Assembly: GCA_017427385.1 (NCBI GenBank)
Contig: JAFRSW010000019.1
Location: forward strand, 62,001-126,000
DNA from: Bacteroidales bacterium
GTDB lineage: Bacteria; Bacteroidota; Bacteroidia; Bacteroidales; UBA932
Length of the DNA stretch: 64,000 nucleotides
Direction: 5' to 3'
Shown here: piece by piece, positions 8,936 through 17,775 of the stretch
Position numbering within the stretch: the stretch's first letter is position 1
Layout of the letters: the number at the start of each line of letters is the position of its first letter
Program-made: the position numbers and the translations under genes
Notes under the pieces: model-generated
What the model saw: the letters and a program-made list of their open reading frames with translations, nothing else
Told to the model about the DNA's origin: nothing
Database searches by the model: none

Positions 8936-10129
8936 ATGAAAAAGTTAGTTTATGCAATTGCGGCGTTTGCCGCCCTTGTTTCCTGCCAGAGTCTGAAAGA
9001 AGAATGGCAGCCCGTATTCACCTTCGGCGACAATGAACCCGCCGAGATGAAGATATGGACCGAGGCCGACCTCACCAAGTACGGATTCTCCGGCACCTTC
9101 ACTACCATTAAGGCCATGAAGGGCCAGTACGAGAAGAAAACTTCGCTTGAGAGGAAGATGACATCCGGCCACACCATCACTGAAAACATCTGGATAAAAG
9201 GCCAGGTGGTCTCCGACGATAAGACCGGCAATCTTTACCGCGAAATCTACCTTCAGGATGCCACCGGTGGCATCGACCTCAAGCTTGGCAAGTCTTCGCT
9301 TTACAGCGATTACAAGCTTGGCCAGTGGGTCTATGTAAGATGCTCGGACCTCTGCATAGGTGCCTACAACGGCATGCCTCAGCTCGGTCTTGAGCCCGAT
9401 AACACCACCACGAACGAGTACGAGACGTCCTACATCGACAACCAATATATCATCAACTCCCACGTATTCCGCGGAGCGTACGATACGCCCGTCACCCCCA
9501 AGGTGGTGACCGAAGCGGAGGTCAAGGCTAGCATCACCGCCGGTTTTACCGGAGACCTCTGGGGCACGCTGGTCAAGGTCAAGGGAGTGAAATACGGTAA
9601 TCAGATATTCGCCCTCGTATATCCCCACGGCATACTTGCCCACAAGTCCACGAATCCCTACAACCGTGTATTCCTTTCGGATGCCGGCACCTGGGGAATC
9701 ACCACCTGGGGCATGTCCAAGGCGAAGTATGTCGAATACATCCAGGCCGGACAGTTCGACGCTGTCGTGGTGGGCAGCGGCGCCACCAAGTACGGCACCA
9801 TCCTCACCAAGCCCGTAGACTACAAGGCCCAGATGGGCAATGATGTCATCACCGCTTTCGGCCCCGACGCCTATATCACCTACAAGGAGATGATGATAAA
9901 GTACGCAACCGCCAACTACGTGTCGCACTACTTCAAGTTCGGGTCCACCGACGTGCAGGTTCGCACCAGCGGATATGCCAAGTTCGCGGACCAGGATCTG
10001 GATGCAAAGATTATCGGCGGCTCCAGCGTAGACCTCACCGGCATCCTGACCATTTACAGCGGAGCGGCCCAGATGTCGCTCGTGACATCTCCCGACGATC
10101 CCGACAACCCTTCAGTCAAGATTAATTAA
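8936..10129 (+). CDS. DUF5689-like surface lipoprotein
   Basis: The 397-residue protein has a lipobox ending ...AALVSC (Cys17). The N-terminal half contains OB-fold-like strands: NIWIKGQVVSDDKTGNLYR, then EIYLQDATGGIDLKLG and a YKLGQWVYVRC strand. This pattern resembles the DUF5689 family of Bacteroidetes lipoproteins (name from memory, unsearched). The second half repeats the theme weakly (LVKVKGVKYGNQIF). It has no enzyme motif. Sitting 4 bp after the TonB-dependent receptor, it occupies the place a SusD lipoprotein has in glycan loci, so I infer that it presents substrate to the receptor. It overlaps the M3 peptidase start by 1 bp (TAATG). Confidence 0.82.
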   Translation: MKKLVYAIAAFAALVSCQSLKEEWQPVFTFGDNEPAEMKIWTEADLTKYGFSGTFTTIKAMKGQYEKKTSLERKMTSGHTITENIWIKGQVVSDDKTGNLYREIYLQDATGGIDLKLGKSSLYSDYKLGQWVYVRCSDLCIGAYNGMPQLGLEPDNTTTNEYETSYIDNQYIINSHVFRGAYDTPVTPKVVTEAEVKASITAGFTGDLWGTLVKVKGVKYGNQIFALVYPHGILAHKSTNPYNRVFLSDAGTWGITTWGMSKAKYVEYIQAGQFDAVVVGSGATKYGTILTKPVDYKAQMGNDVITAFGPDAYITYKEMMIKYATANYVSHYFKFGSTDVQVRTSGYAKFADQDLDAKIIGGSSVDLTGILTIYSGAAQMSLVTSPDDPDNPSVKIN

Positions 10130-12150
10130 TGAAACGCATTTTCACAGTTATCACGCTTGCACTCTCGCTTATGGCTTGCAATCGCACAAATCCCTTTCTT
10201 ACGGAATGGGACACCCCTTATGGAATTCCTCCTTTCGACAAGATAAAAACCTCCGACTACATCCCTGCAATCAAGGCCGGCATAGCCGAGCAGCAGGCGG
10301 AGATAGATGCCATCACGGCTTGTGAGGAGGCCCCCACCTTCGAGAATACCATCGTGCCTCTGGAGCTTTCCGGACGAATCCTCGCCAAGGTGAGCGGTGT
10401 TCTCTACAATGTGGCCGAGACCGACCGCAGCGACGCCCTCGACAAGGTCGTGGAGAAATCTATCCCGCTCATGAGCGAGCACGAAGCCAACATCTCCTTC
10501 AACAAGGCCCTCTACGAGCGCATCGTCGCCATTTGGAACGCTGACCAGAGCGGCCTTACCCGCGAGCAGCAGATGGTGCTGAAGAAGCACTACGAGAGTT
10601 TCGAGCGCGAAGGAATCGGCCTGCCCGAAGAGCAGCAGGACCGCCTCCGTGTGATCAACTCCGAGATCGCTGCCAAGACCCAGAAGATAGGCAACAACAT
10701 CCTCGCGGAGAGCAATGCCTTCAAGGAGAAGTTCGGATTCAGCGTGAGCGCATATCCGGATAAGATGACCTCCACCGCCGACCGCGAGCTCCGCAAGCAG
10801 TACTACGAGGCCTACACCACCCGCGGCCATCACGGCAACGAGAACGACAACGCCCTGCTGGTGATCGAGGTTCTGCGCCTGCGCCAGGAGAAGGCAAAGA
10901 TGCTGGGATTCCCCAGCTCCGCCGCCTACACCCTGGACAACAAGATGGCCAAGGACCCCGCAACTGTCGATGGGTTCCTGCGTGGCATAATCAAGGCTTC
11001 CACCGCCAAGGCCCGCGAGGAAATCGCCGATATGCAAAAGGTTATGGACGAGGATATCGCCGCCGGTGTGCTGCCTGCCGGCTCCAAGATCGAGCCTTGG
11101 GACTGGTGGTACTATGCCGAGAAGGTCCGCAAGGTCAAGTACGACCTCGACGACGAGGAGGTTAAGCCTTACTTCCAGAAGGATTCCGTGCGGAACGGCA
11201 TCTTCAAGGCTGCCAAGTGGCTCTATGGCGTGAACTTCGAGAAACTCGAGGGCGTGCCTGCATACAACAAGGACTGCGTGGATACCTGGAAGCTTACCTA
11301 CGACGATGGTTCCCTCATCGGTATTTTTACCACCGACTATCTGCCCCGTGACAGCAAGCGCGGCGGCGCATGGATGAACAACATCCGCGAGCAGTATGTA
11401 GATGCCTCGGGTGAGGATATACGCCCGATAATCGTGAACGTCGGTAACCTTGCCGAGAACATGAACGTAGACCAGGTTCAGACCGTTTTCCACGAATTCG
11501 GCCATGCCCTGCACGGCCTGCTTACCAAGTGCAACTATCCTTCCGTGAGCGGCACGAACGTCACCCGCGACTTCGTGGAGATGTTCAGCCAGTTCAATGA
11601 GAACTGGGCCTTCCAGCCCGAACTGCTTGCACAGTATGCCAAGAATGCCGAGGGTGAAGTGATTCCTGCTGCGCTTGTGGACAAGATCAACAACTCCCTC
11701 AAGTTCAACCAGGGATTCATGACCACCGAGCTTTGCGCCGCCTCTATCCTGGACCTCAAGTGGCACGAGCTGGCCGATATTCCCGAAGGACTGGACACCA
11801 GGGAGGCTGCCACCGAGTTCATCGATGCATTCGAGGCCAAACTCGCCGAGCTCATCGGCCTGAACCCCGAGATTACCTACCGCTACCGCACCACATATTT
11901 CAACCATATCTTCTCCAGCGGCTACAACACCGGTTACTACGGCTACCTCTGGAGCGAGGTTCTCGACAAGGATGCCTTCAGCATCTTCGAGGCATCTCCT
12001 AACGGGCCGTTCGATCTGGAGCTCGCAAAGAAGTTCAAGGAGACCTTCCTTGAGAAGGGTGGCAGCGAGGAGCCCATGACGCTCTTCACCAGTTTCGCCG
12101 GTCGCGAGCCCGACTCGCATGCATTCCTTGTTGGACGTGGATTACTTTAA
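10129..12150 (+). CDS. dcp: M3 family metallopeptidase (peptidyl-dipeptidase Dcp-like)
   Basis: The 673-residue protein is the usual length for M3 enzymes of the Dcp/oligopeptidase A branch. The zinc site is complete: HEFGH at 455-459 and Glu484 in DFVEMFSQ, 25 residues later. A lipoprotein signal (Cys17) places it in the periplasm or on a membrane, common in Bacteroidetes Dcp homologues. It releases dipeptides from short peptides. The 1-bp overlap with the upstream DUF5689-like gene puts it in the same transcript, although its job (peptide turnover) looks separate from nucleic-acid use. gpmA follows after 15 bp. Confidence 0.92.
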   Translation: MKRIFTVITLALSLMACNRTNPFLTEWDTPYGIPPFDKIKTSDYIPAIKAGIAEQQAEIDAITACEEAPTFENTIVPLELSGRILAKVSGVLYNVAETDRSDALDKVVEKSIPLMSEHEANISFNKALYERIVAIWNADQSGLTREQQMVLKKHYESFEREGIGLPEEQQDRLRVINSEIAAKTQKIGNNILAESNAFKEKFGFSVSAYPDKMTSTADRELRKQYYEAYTTRGHHGNENDNALLVIEVLRLRQEKAKMLGFPSSAAYTLDNKMAKDPATVDGFLRGIIKASTAKAREEIADMQKVMDEDIAAGVLPAGSKIEPWDWWYYAEKVRKVKYDLDDEEVKPYFQKDSVRNGIFKAAKWLYGVNFEKLEGVPAYNKDCVDTWKLTYDDGSLIGIFTTDYLPRDSKRGGAWMNNIREQYVDASGEDIRPIIVNVGNLAENMNVDQVQTVFHEFGHALHGLLTKCNYPSVSGTNVTRDFVEMFSQFNENWAFQPELLAQYAKNAEGEVIPAALVDKINNSLKFNQGFMTTELCAASILDLKWHELADIPEGLDTREAATEFIDAFEAKLAELIGLNPEITYRYRTTYFNHIFSSGYNTGYYGYLWSEVLDKDAFSIFEASPNGPFDLELAKKFKETFLEKGGSEEPMTLFTSFAGREPDSHAFLVGRGLL

Positions 12151-12165
12151 TAACTATTATAACAA

Positions 12166-12912
12166 ATGAAAAACATCGTACTAGTACGCCACGGCGAAAG
12201 CCAGTGGAACAAAGAGAACAGGTTCACCGGATGGACCAATGTTGATTTAAGTGAGAAAGGCCTCCAGGAGGCCCTGGATGCAGGCAAAGCCCTGAAAGAA
12301 GCCGGATTCAAGTTCGACATCGCCTACACCTCATACCTCAAGAGGGCAGTTAAAACCCTCAACAATGTGCTGGATGCAATGGACCTCGACTGGATTCCCG
12401 TCGAGAAGACATGGCGCCTCAACGAAAAGCACTATGGAATGCTGCAGGGCCTCAACAAGGCCGAGACCGCAGCCAAGTACGGCGACGAGCAGGTGCTCAT
12501 CTGGCGCCGCAGCTACGACGTGGAGCCCCTCCCTCTTCCCGATGCAGATCCCAACTCAGCTACTCAGGATCCCCGCTACGCGGACGTTCCCGACCAGTAT
12601 GTTCCCCGCACCGAGGCCCTCAAGCAGTGCATCGAGCGCGTAATGCCTTTCTGGGAGTGTGAGATCTTCCCCAAGCTCAAGACTGTGGATAATATCATCG
12701 TGGTCGCACACGGTAATAGCCTTCGCGGTGTAGTGAAGCACCTCAAGGGCATCTCCGACGAAGCTATCGTCAAATTGAACATCCCCACGGCAGTGCCGTA
12801 CGTGTTCGAATTCGACGACGATCTTAATCTCGTACGCGATTACTACCTCGCCGATCCCGACGAACTCGCCGCCAAGCAGGCAGCCGTCGCCAACCAGGGC
12901 AAGGCCAAGTAA
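12166..12912 (+). CDS. gpmA: 2,3-bisphosphoglycerate-dependent phosphoglycerate mutase
   Basis: The 248-residue cytosolic enzyme interconverts 3- and 2-phosphoglycerate in glycolysis. It has the histidine phosphatase signature [10 protein letters not shown] with phospho-acceptor His9, the [13 protein letters not shown] segment that follows it in dPGM enzymes, and the second histidine motif [11 protein letters not shown]. Length matches the E. coli enzyme (about 250). No start-proximal promoter is obvious in the 15-bp gap after the M3 peptidase, so it is probably co-transcribed. Its stop directly abuts that of convergent manA, with no room for a terminator between them. Confidence 0.95.
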   Translation: MKNIVLVRHGESQWNKENRFTGWTNVDLSEKGLQEALDAGKALKEAGFKFDIAYTSYLKRAVKTLNNVLDAMDLDWIPVEKTWRLNEKHYGMLQGLNKAETAAKYGDEQVLIWRRSYDVEPLPLPDADPNSATQDPRYADVPDQYVPRTEALKQCIERVMPFWECEIFPKLKTVDNIIVVAHGNSLRGVVKHLKGISDEAIVKLNIPTAVPYVFEFDDDLNLVRDYYLADPDELAAKQAAVANQGKAK

Positions 12913-13776
12913 TTATAGATGGGTAGTTAACAGTTTCAGCTTCGGGCTAGACGGCTCGAAGCTGATTTCTTTTTCGCCCATGGCCAGGACTGCCTCGCCT
13001 GCCTTTATGGGCGTTCCGCCGATGTGGCCCTCGCCCTCGAGGGCCATCACTATGTAGAAATTGTCCGGCACGGAGGCCAGGCCTTCGAGATTGACTGTGA
13101 GCGGCTTTGTCAGTTCGTAGACATCCGTCGTAAAGTACTGGCATCTGGCCACTTCCACGCCTGCGTTCTCTTTGCGCTCGTAGGGCGTCTTGTATTCCGG
13201 ATATACCTTATAATCTATTACATCCTTCGCCTCCTGCGTGTGCAGTTGGCGCGGCTTGCCGTCCAGCCCGGGGCGGTTGTAGTCGAAGATGCGGTAGGTG
13301 ATGTCGGAAGTCTCCTGGATCTCGGCCAGATAGCATCCTCCGCAGATGGCGTGGATGCGCCCTGCGGGCAGGAAGTAGACATCTCCCGGAGCTACCTTAT
13401 GATCTGCAAGCACCTCGGTGATGCGGCATTCGCCCACCAGCTTCACATAATCTTCCGGAGTGATTTCCTTGGAGAGTCCGGCCAGCAGATGCGCGCCCTC
13501 GGCCGCGCCGATGATGTACCACATCTCGGTCTTGCCGCGGCACCCGTGTCGCTGCTGCGCCACTTCATCGTTCGGGTGCACCTGGATGCTCAGGTCCTGC
13601 TTTGCATCGATGAACTTGATCAGGAGCGGGAACTCCTTGCCGTAGAGTTCGTTCAGCGTCTTGCCATCCTCCGGCCCGCCGACCACCTTGGTTTCGTTGC
13701 CCTTCACGCCGGACAGCACCCAGTTCTCGGTGCCCCACACCAGTGTCTTCAGTATAGGTTCGAATTTGTATATCAT
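12913..13776 (-). CDS. manA: Type I mannose-6-phosphate isomerase
   Basis: The 287-residue protein interconverts mannose-6-phosphate and fructose-6-phosphate. The zinc-site motifs are present: QVHPND, the Glu in GKTEMWYI, and PAGRIHAI with the late His; the FEPILKTLVWG opening is typical. It is the short bacterial form (about 290-315 residues) rather than the E. coli length. It is the last gene of an operon with rnr, a YtxH-like gene and a holin-like gene, 3 bp after the holin-like gene. Its stop touches the stop of gpmA. Confidence 0.93.
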   Translation of the reverse strand: MIYKFEPILKTLVWGTENWVLSGVKGNETKVVGGPEDGKTLNELYGKEFPLLIKFIDAKQDLSIQVHPNDEVAQQRHGCRGKTEMWYIIGAAEGAHLLAGLSKEITPEDYVKLVGECRITEVLADHKVAPGDVYFLPAGRIHAICGGCYLAEIQETSDITYRIFDYNRPGLDGKPRQLHTQEAKDVIDYKVYPEYKTPYERKENAGVEVARCQYFTTDVYELTKPLTVNLEGLASVPDNFYIVMALEGEGHIGGTPIKAGEAVLAMGEKEISFEPSSPKLKLLTTHL

Positions 13777-13779
13777 GGT

Positions 13780-14211
13780 CTATTTGCGTACCAAAACCCG
13801 TAGCAGGATGCGCACGAAACGGAGGCCGAGGCTGCCCCAGCCCAGGAAATCGGTGTTATTGTCCTGAAGGCGGACATCCAGCAGTTCCTCGCTACGCACC
13901 AGATCCTTGTAGTCCTTCTTGCCGCTCAGATTATGCGCAAACTCATCGCGGAACATCTTTTTACGGCAACAGAAAAGAATAAGCAGAATCAGTAGCAGTG
14001 CCCCGCAGACAATCAAAGCCCCGAGGGCATAATTATCCAGCCACTTACCCAGGAACAGGGTGCCTGCCAGCACCAGCATGGTAAGGAACAGAAGGGCGAC
14101 GGCAATGATCAGGAACCAGGAGAGAACGGCGCCAAGTGCTTTGGATGCGGTGTCGCTGCCTTTCAGCTTGAGCTGTTCGATACGCAGGTCGACGTAATCG
14201 CGTGTATTCAT
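13780..14211 (-). CDS. Small membrane protein of the phage-holin-3_6 type
   Basis: The 143-residue protein has a short basic/acidic N-terminus (YVDLRIEQLKLKGSDTAS), two adjacent transmembrane helices (about 27-52 and 60-82) and a charged cytoplasmic tail. This matches the widespread 'phage holin family protein' group that travels with YtxH-like genes in Bacteroidetes; despite the name there is no phage here. Probably an envelope or stress protein; exact role unknown. It overlaps the YtxH-like gene by 4 bp. Confidence 0.75.
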   Translation of the reverse strand: MNTRDYVDLRIEQLKLKGSDTASKALGAVLSWFLIIAVALLFLTMLVLAGTLFLGKWLDNYALGALIVCGALLLILLILFCCRKKMFRDEFAHNLSGKKDYKDLVRSEELLDVRLQDNNTDFLGWGSLGLRFVRILLRVLVRK

Positions 14212-14465
14212 ACCGTCTCCGGCTCCTCTGCCGGCTTATCCTTTTTATTCAGAGCATTCTCCAGTTCGTCCAGCCCTTTCGAGACAGTATCCATCACGGT
14301 GTCGGCCACTTCGCCGGCCTTGTTCTTGGCCTTTTCCGCGATGTCGCCCGCGGCCTGCTTCACGCGTTCTGCATCTTCCTTACCCTTGTCGGAAAGAAGA
14401 TAAGCGGCTGCCACCGCACCAAGTGCGGCACCTGCCAGGAAACTAAAAAAAGAATTGCTTGCCAT
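14208..14465 (-). CDS. YtxH domain-containing small protein
   Basis: The 85-residue protein has an N-terminal Gly/Ala-rich membrane segment (FFSFLAGAALGAVAAAYLL) followed by an amphipathic, Lys/Glu/Ala-rich helix (residues 25-75), the layout of YtxH/general-stress proteins. It is probably membrane-anchored with a coiled-coil tail. It starts 1 bp after the rnr stop and overlaps the holin-like gene by 4 bp, so translation is likely coupled. Confidence 0.78.
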   Translation of the reverse strand: MASNSFFSFLAGAALGAVAAAYLLSDKGKEDAERVKQAAGDIAEKAKNKAGEVADTVMDTVSKGLDELENALNKKDKPAEEPETV

Positions 14466-14466
14466 A

Positions 14467-16521
14467 TTATCGTAGGTTTTCGATTAATTCGTAATCCAGT
14501 AGCCTCTGCTCGAGGTTCGCGTTCTTCACGCGGATGCGCACCGGATCTCCCAGGCGGAAGATCTTGTGGGTGCGCTTACCCACCAGGCGGTAGCGCTCCT
14601 CGTCGAATTCGTAGAAATCCGAACGTATCTCGCGGAGCGACACCATGCCCTCCACCTTGCTGGGCTCGATCTCCACATACATGCCCCACTCTGTCACGCC
14701 GGACACGTGCCCATCGAACTCCATGCCCACTTTGTCCTGCATGTACTCCACCAACTTGTATTTGATGCTGGTGCGCTCGGCATCCGCTGCCACCACCTCC
14801 CGGTCGGAAGCGTGCTGGCACTCGATCTCGTAGAAGCCCTTGTTGGCGCTCTCTTTGCCTGCCAGATACAGGGTCAGGAGCCGATGGACCATGAGGTCCG
14901 GATAGCGGCGGATGGGGGATGTGAAGTGGGTGTAGAAGTCGAAAGCCAGGCCGTAGTGGCCGATGTTCTCGGTGCTGTAGCAGGCCTTGGCCATCGACCG
15001 GAGGGCTATATCCTCGAAGGCGGCCAGTTCCGGTTTGCCGGCGGCGGCCTTCATAAGGGCGTTTATGCTCTTTGCCGCGCCCCGGCCTTCGATGGAGTCT
15101 CCCATCTTGTAGCCGAAGCCCTTGGCAAAGCGCTTCAGGCTCTCAAGTTTCTCTGTATTAGGCACATCGTGGATACGGTAGACGAAGGTCTTGGCCTTCT
15201 TGGAAGCCACCCCGTTCATCTGCCCGTCCGTTGCTACGTACTCCGCAACGGTTCGGTTCGCCAGCAGCATAAACTCCTCTATCAGCCAGTTGGCCTCCTT
15301 GCTCACCTTCTCATACACGTTGATCGGACGCCCCTTCTCATCCACCTCCACCTTCATCTCCGGACGGTCGAAATCCACTGCCCCCGCCTTGAACCTCTTC
15401 TCCTTGAATTTGGCCGCGAGTGCGTTACATGTCAGTATGGCTTCGCGGAGGGTAGGGTCTGCGTCGGGAGAATTATCTTCTATAATGGCTTGAGCCTTAT
15501 CATAATCCAGACGGAAATCCGAATTGATGACAGTCCGGCCAATCCACCGACTCTTGATCTCCGCCTTCGGAGTAATCTCGAAAACGGCCGAATATGTGAG
15601 TTTATCCTCATTGGGACGCAGGGAGCAAAGCTTGTTGCAGAGCTTCTCCGGAAGCATCGGCACCGTGCGGTCTACAAGATACACGCTCGTGCCACGCTCG
15701 CGGGCCTCCTTATCTACTGCCGAGCCGGGCTTCACGTAATAGGACACATCGGCTATGTGCACGCCCACCTCATAGTTGCCATTGTTCAGCTTGCGGAACG
15801 ACAGGGCATCGTCGAAGTCCTTGGCATCCGCCGGGTCTATCGTAAAGGTAAAGACGTTCCGGTAGTCCTTGCGGCCCTTAAGGTCGGCGGCCGTAATCTC
15901 TTCGGATATGGCATCCGCCGCATCCTCCACTTCCTTCTCGAAGCGGTAGGGAAGGTTGAACTCTGCCAGGATGGCGTGCATCTCGGTATTGTTCTCGCCG
16001 GGCATACCCAGCACATCCACGATGTGCCCGATAGGGGAGGAATCCCCACGTCCCCATCTGTCCACCACGGCGGAAACCTTCATCCCGCGCTTCGCACCCA
16101 GGCGGGCGCCTTCTTCGGCATCCACCTCGATATCGTAGGGCATATTCTTGCTCTGCATCATCACCCAGGCCTGTGCGCCCACGGTGTGGTAGATGCCCAC
16201 GAACTGTTTGCCGCTGCGCTGCACTATCTCAATCACCTCGCCCTCGCGCTTGCGGACTGCCCGGTCTCCGGCCCTCGGGGCCGCCTTGGCACCGCCCTGC
16301 TTGGTCACGGCAACTTTCACTATGTCGCCGTCCAGGGCGTTGCGGGTCTTGGATGCCTTCACGAAGATGTCGTCATCCTGCCCGTCCACTGTCACGAAGA
16401 TGAACCCCTCGCGGGTCATCTGCACGCGCCCCTCGAAAACCGGGACGAATTTCTTCTGTCTGCCGGAACCGCTCCGGCCACTGCGGGAACCACTCCCGCC
16501 TTTATTCTTTCTTTTTGTCAT
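14467..16521 (-). CDS. rnr: Ribonuclease R (RNB family 3'-5' exoribonuclease)
   Basis: The 684-residue enzyme degrades structured RNA from the 3' end. Order: a basic Gly/Ser/Arg tail (1-24), cold-shock-like OB domains, the RNB catalytic domain with the Asp cluster DPADAKDFDDALSF, and a C-terminal S1 domain (GHVSGVTEWGMYVEIE). I chose MTKRKNKGG at 16521 as the start; the frame stays open about 540 bp further upstream, but that stretch is antisense to the phosphoesterase and lacks family similarity. TAACTTTG lies 6 nt before this ATG, so the mRNA may be leaderless. It is the first gene of the operon rnr - ytxH-like - holin-like - manA. Confidence 0.94.
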   Translation of the reverse strand: MTKRKNKGGSGSRSGRSGSGRQKKFVPVFEGRVQMTREGFIFVTVDGQDDDIFVKASKTRNALDGDIVKVAVTKQGGAKAAPRAGDRAVRKREGEVIEIVQRSGKQFVGIYHTVGAQAWVMMQSKNMPYDIEVDAEEGARLGAKRGMKVSAVVDRWGRGDSSPIGHIVDVLGMPGENNTEMHAILAEFNLPYRFEKEVEDAADAISEEITAADLKGRKDYRNVFTFTIDPADAKDFDDALSFRKLNNGNYEVGVHIADVSYYVKPGSAVDKEARERGTSVYLVDRTVPMLPEKLCNKLCSLRPNEDKLTYSAVFEITPKAEIKSRWIGRTVINSDFRLDYDKAQAIIEDNSPDADPTLREAILTCNALAAKFKEKRFKAGAVDFDRPEMKVEVDEKGRPINVYEKVSKEANWLIEEFMLLANRTVAEYVATDGQMNGVASKKAKTFVYRIHDVPNTEKLESLKRFAKGFGYKMGDSIEGRGAAKSINALMKAAAGKPELAAFEDIALRSMAKACYSTENIGHYGLAFDFYTHFTSPIRRYPDLMVHRLLTLYLAGKESANKGFYEIECQHASDREVVAADAERTSIKYKLVEYMQDKVGMEFDGHVSGVTEWGMYVEIEPSKVEGMVSLREIRSDFYEFDEERYRLVGKRTHKIFRLGDPVRIRVKNANLEQRLLDYELIENLR

Positions 16522-16527
16522 AACATA

Positions 16528-16535
16528 CAAAGTTA
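16528..16535 (-). promoter_or_regulatory. -7 element of rnr
   Basis: The minus strand reads TAACTTTG, an exact TAnnTTTG match, only 6 nt before the rnr ATG. No good TTTG lies at -33. Confidence 0.5.
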
Positions 16536-16559
16536 CTACAAAAATCTTGCTTTTTTGCT

Positions 16560-16567
16560 TATCTTTG
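16560..16567 (+). promoter_or_regulatory. -7 element of the phosphoesterase gene
   Basis: TATCTTTG matches TAnnTTTG and lies 20 nt before the ATG at 16588. It is divergent from the rnr promoter in the same 66-bp gap. The -33 TTTG is not evident. Confidence 0.5.
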
Positions 16568-16587
16568 TTGTAACTAATACTAGTTTC

Positions 16588-17769
16588 ATGATGAAGAGAT
16601 TCTTCTGCCTTCTGGCCCTGTGCCTGACACTCACTGCCTTTGCCCAGCAGACCCCCGACAAGGTCCGTCCCATCTGCGGCCCCATCATCGAAAACCCCAC
16701 CACCACCGGCTTCACGGTGATCTGGGAAACCAATATGGATGCCATCGGTTGGGTTGAGGTGGCAGCGGACGACGGATCCCACTTCTACAACAGGGACCGC
16801 ACCAAGTTCTACGACCTCCGCGGGCACGGCAACCAGGTGATCAGCAATATCCACAAGGTGCGTGTGGACGGCCTCAAGCCGGGCACGAAGTACCGTTACC
16901 GCATAATGATGAAGGGCGTGAAGAGTTTCGACGGCCCTTCGAACGTGGATTACACCCGCCCCTGGGGCAGCGATGTTTACAAGAAGAATCCCTACACCAC
17001 CAGCACCCTCAAGGAGAGCTACGACCAGGTCCGCTTCGATGTCTACAACGACATCCACCAGAAGGATTCCATACTGAACGTCCTGATGCAGGCCGCAAAG
17101 CCGGAAGAGCTTGACTTTGCCGTCTTCAACGGCGATATGGTGAGTTCGATGGCTTGGAAGGAGAAGATCCGCGAGATGTTCCTCGCCACTGGTGCCGCCA
17201 ACCTGAAGGGCAGCGTGCCCCTCTTCCTACAGCGTGGCAACCACGAATTCCGCGGCAAGGACGCCAAATACTGGTTCGACTACATCGACGGCGAGCAGTA
17301 CGGTACCGCCAGCTTCGGCAAGTTCTTCTTCATCTTCCTTGACACCGGGGAGGATAAGCCCGACAACGATATAGAGTACTCCGGTACTATGCTCTCCGAG
17401 CCCTACCTCAAGGCCCAGGCCCGCTGGCTTGAGGAAGTCATCAAAACCCCCGAGTGCAAGAATGCCGACGTCCGCATAGTCTTCGGCCACATCCCTCCCC
17501 GCAAGGGCGGATGGCACGGGGATGAGGTCATCAACGAGCTTTTCGTGCCCATACTTAACAAAGCCGGCATCAGCCTGATGATCAGCGGCCATCTGCACAG
17601 ATGGGAGGTTTACGAGCCCGACGGGAGCGTCTCGGATGCCAACTTCCCCGTGGTAGTGAACAGCAACTGCGAGCGCCTCGAGGTCGTCGCCGGCAAGAAA
17701 GACATTACCCTCAAGGCCTTCAGCCCCGAGGGTAATGAAACTCACAGCTTCAGCTGCAAGGCCCGTTAG
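16588..17769 (+). CDS. Secreted calcineurin-like metallophosphoesterase with FN3-like domain
   Basis: The 393-residue protein has a Sec signal (MMKRFFCLLALCLTLTAFA), a fibronectin-like domain of the purple-acid-phosphatase type (about 25-115) and a metallophosphoesterase domain. Metal motifs are VYNDIHQ, NGDMVSS, RGNHEFRG, FGHIPP and SGHLHRWE. It probably hydrolyses phosphate esters in the periplasm; substrate unknown. The frame stays open about 2 kb upstream, but that part is antisense to rnr; the signal peptide and the promoter at 16560 fix the start at 16588 (or the in-frame ATG at 16591). Confidence 0.9.
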   Translation: MMKRFFCLLALCLTLTAFAQQTPDKVRPICGPIIENPTTTGFTVIWETNMDAIGWVEVAADDGSHFYNRDRTKFYDLRGHGNQVISNIHKVRVDGLKPGTKYRYRIMMKGVKSFDGPSNVDYTRPWGSDVYKKNPYTTSTLKESYDQVRFDVYNDIHQKDSILNVLMQAAKPEELDFAVFNGDMVSSMAWKEKIREMFLATGAANLKGSVPLFLQRGNHEFRGKDAKYWFDYIDGEQYGTASFGKFFFIFLDTGEDKPDNDIEYSGTMLSEPYLKAQARWLEEVIKTPECKNADVRIVFGHIPPRKGGWHGDEVINELFVPILNKAGISLMISGHLHRWEVYEPDGSVSDANFPVVVNSNCERLEVVAGKKDITLKAFSPEGNETHSFSCKAR

Positions 17770-17775
17770 CCTGTT

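Noticed and set aside
13780-14211. Holin-like gene as a sign of a prophage
   Set aside because: Neighbours are rnr, a YtxH-like gene and manA; there are no phage structural, lysis or integrase genes. This family is common in non-phage operons.
14566-16587. Plus-strand extension of the phosphoesterase frame (to 1067 codons)
   Set aside because: The extension is the antisense of rnr. The real protein starts with a signal peptide at 16588, 20 nt after a -7 element.
16522-17058. N-terminal extension of the rnr frame to 863 codons
   Set aside because: It is antisense to the phosphoesterase gene, lacks RNase R similarity and includes the promoter region; the ATG at 16521 fits the family and the upstream -7 element.
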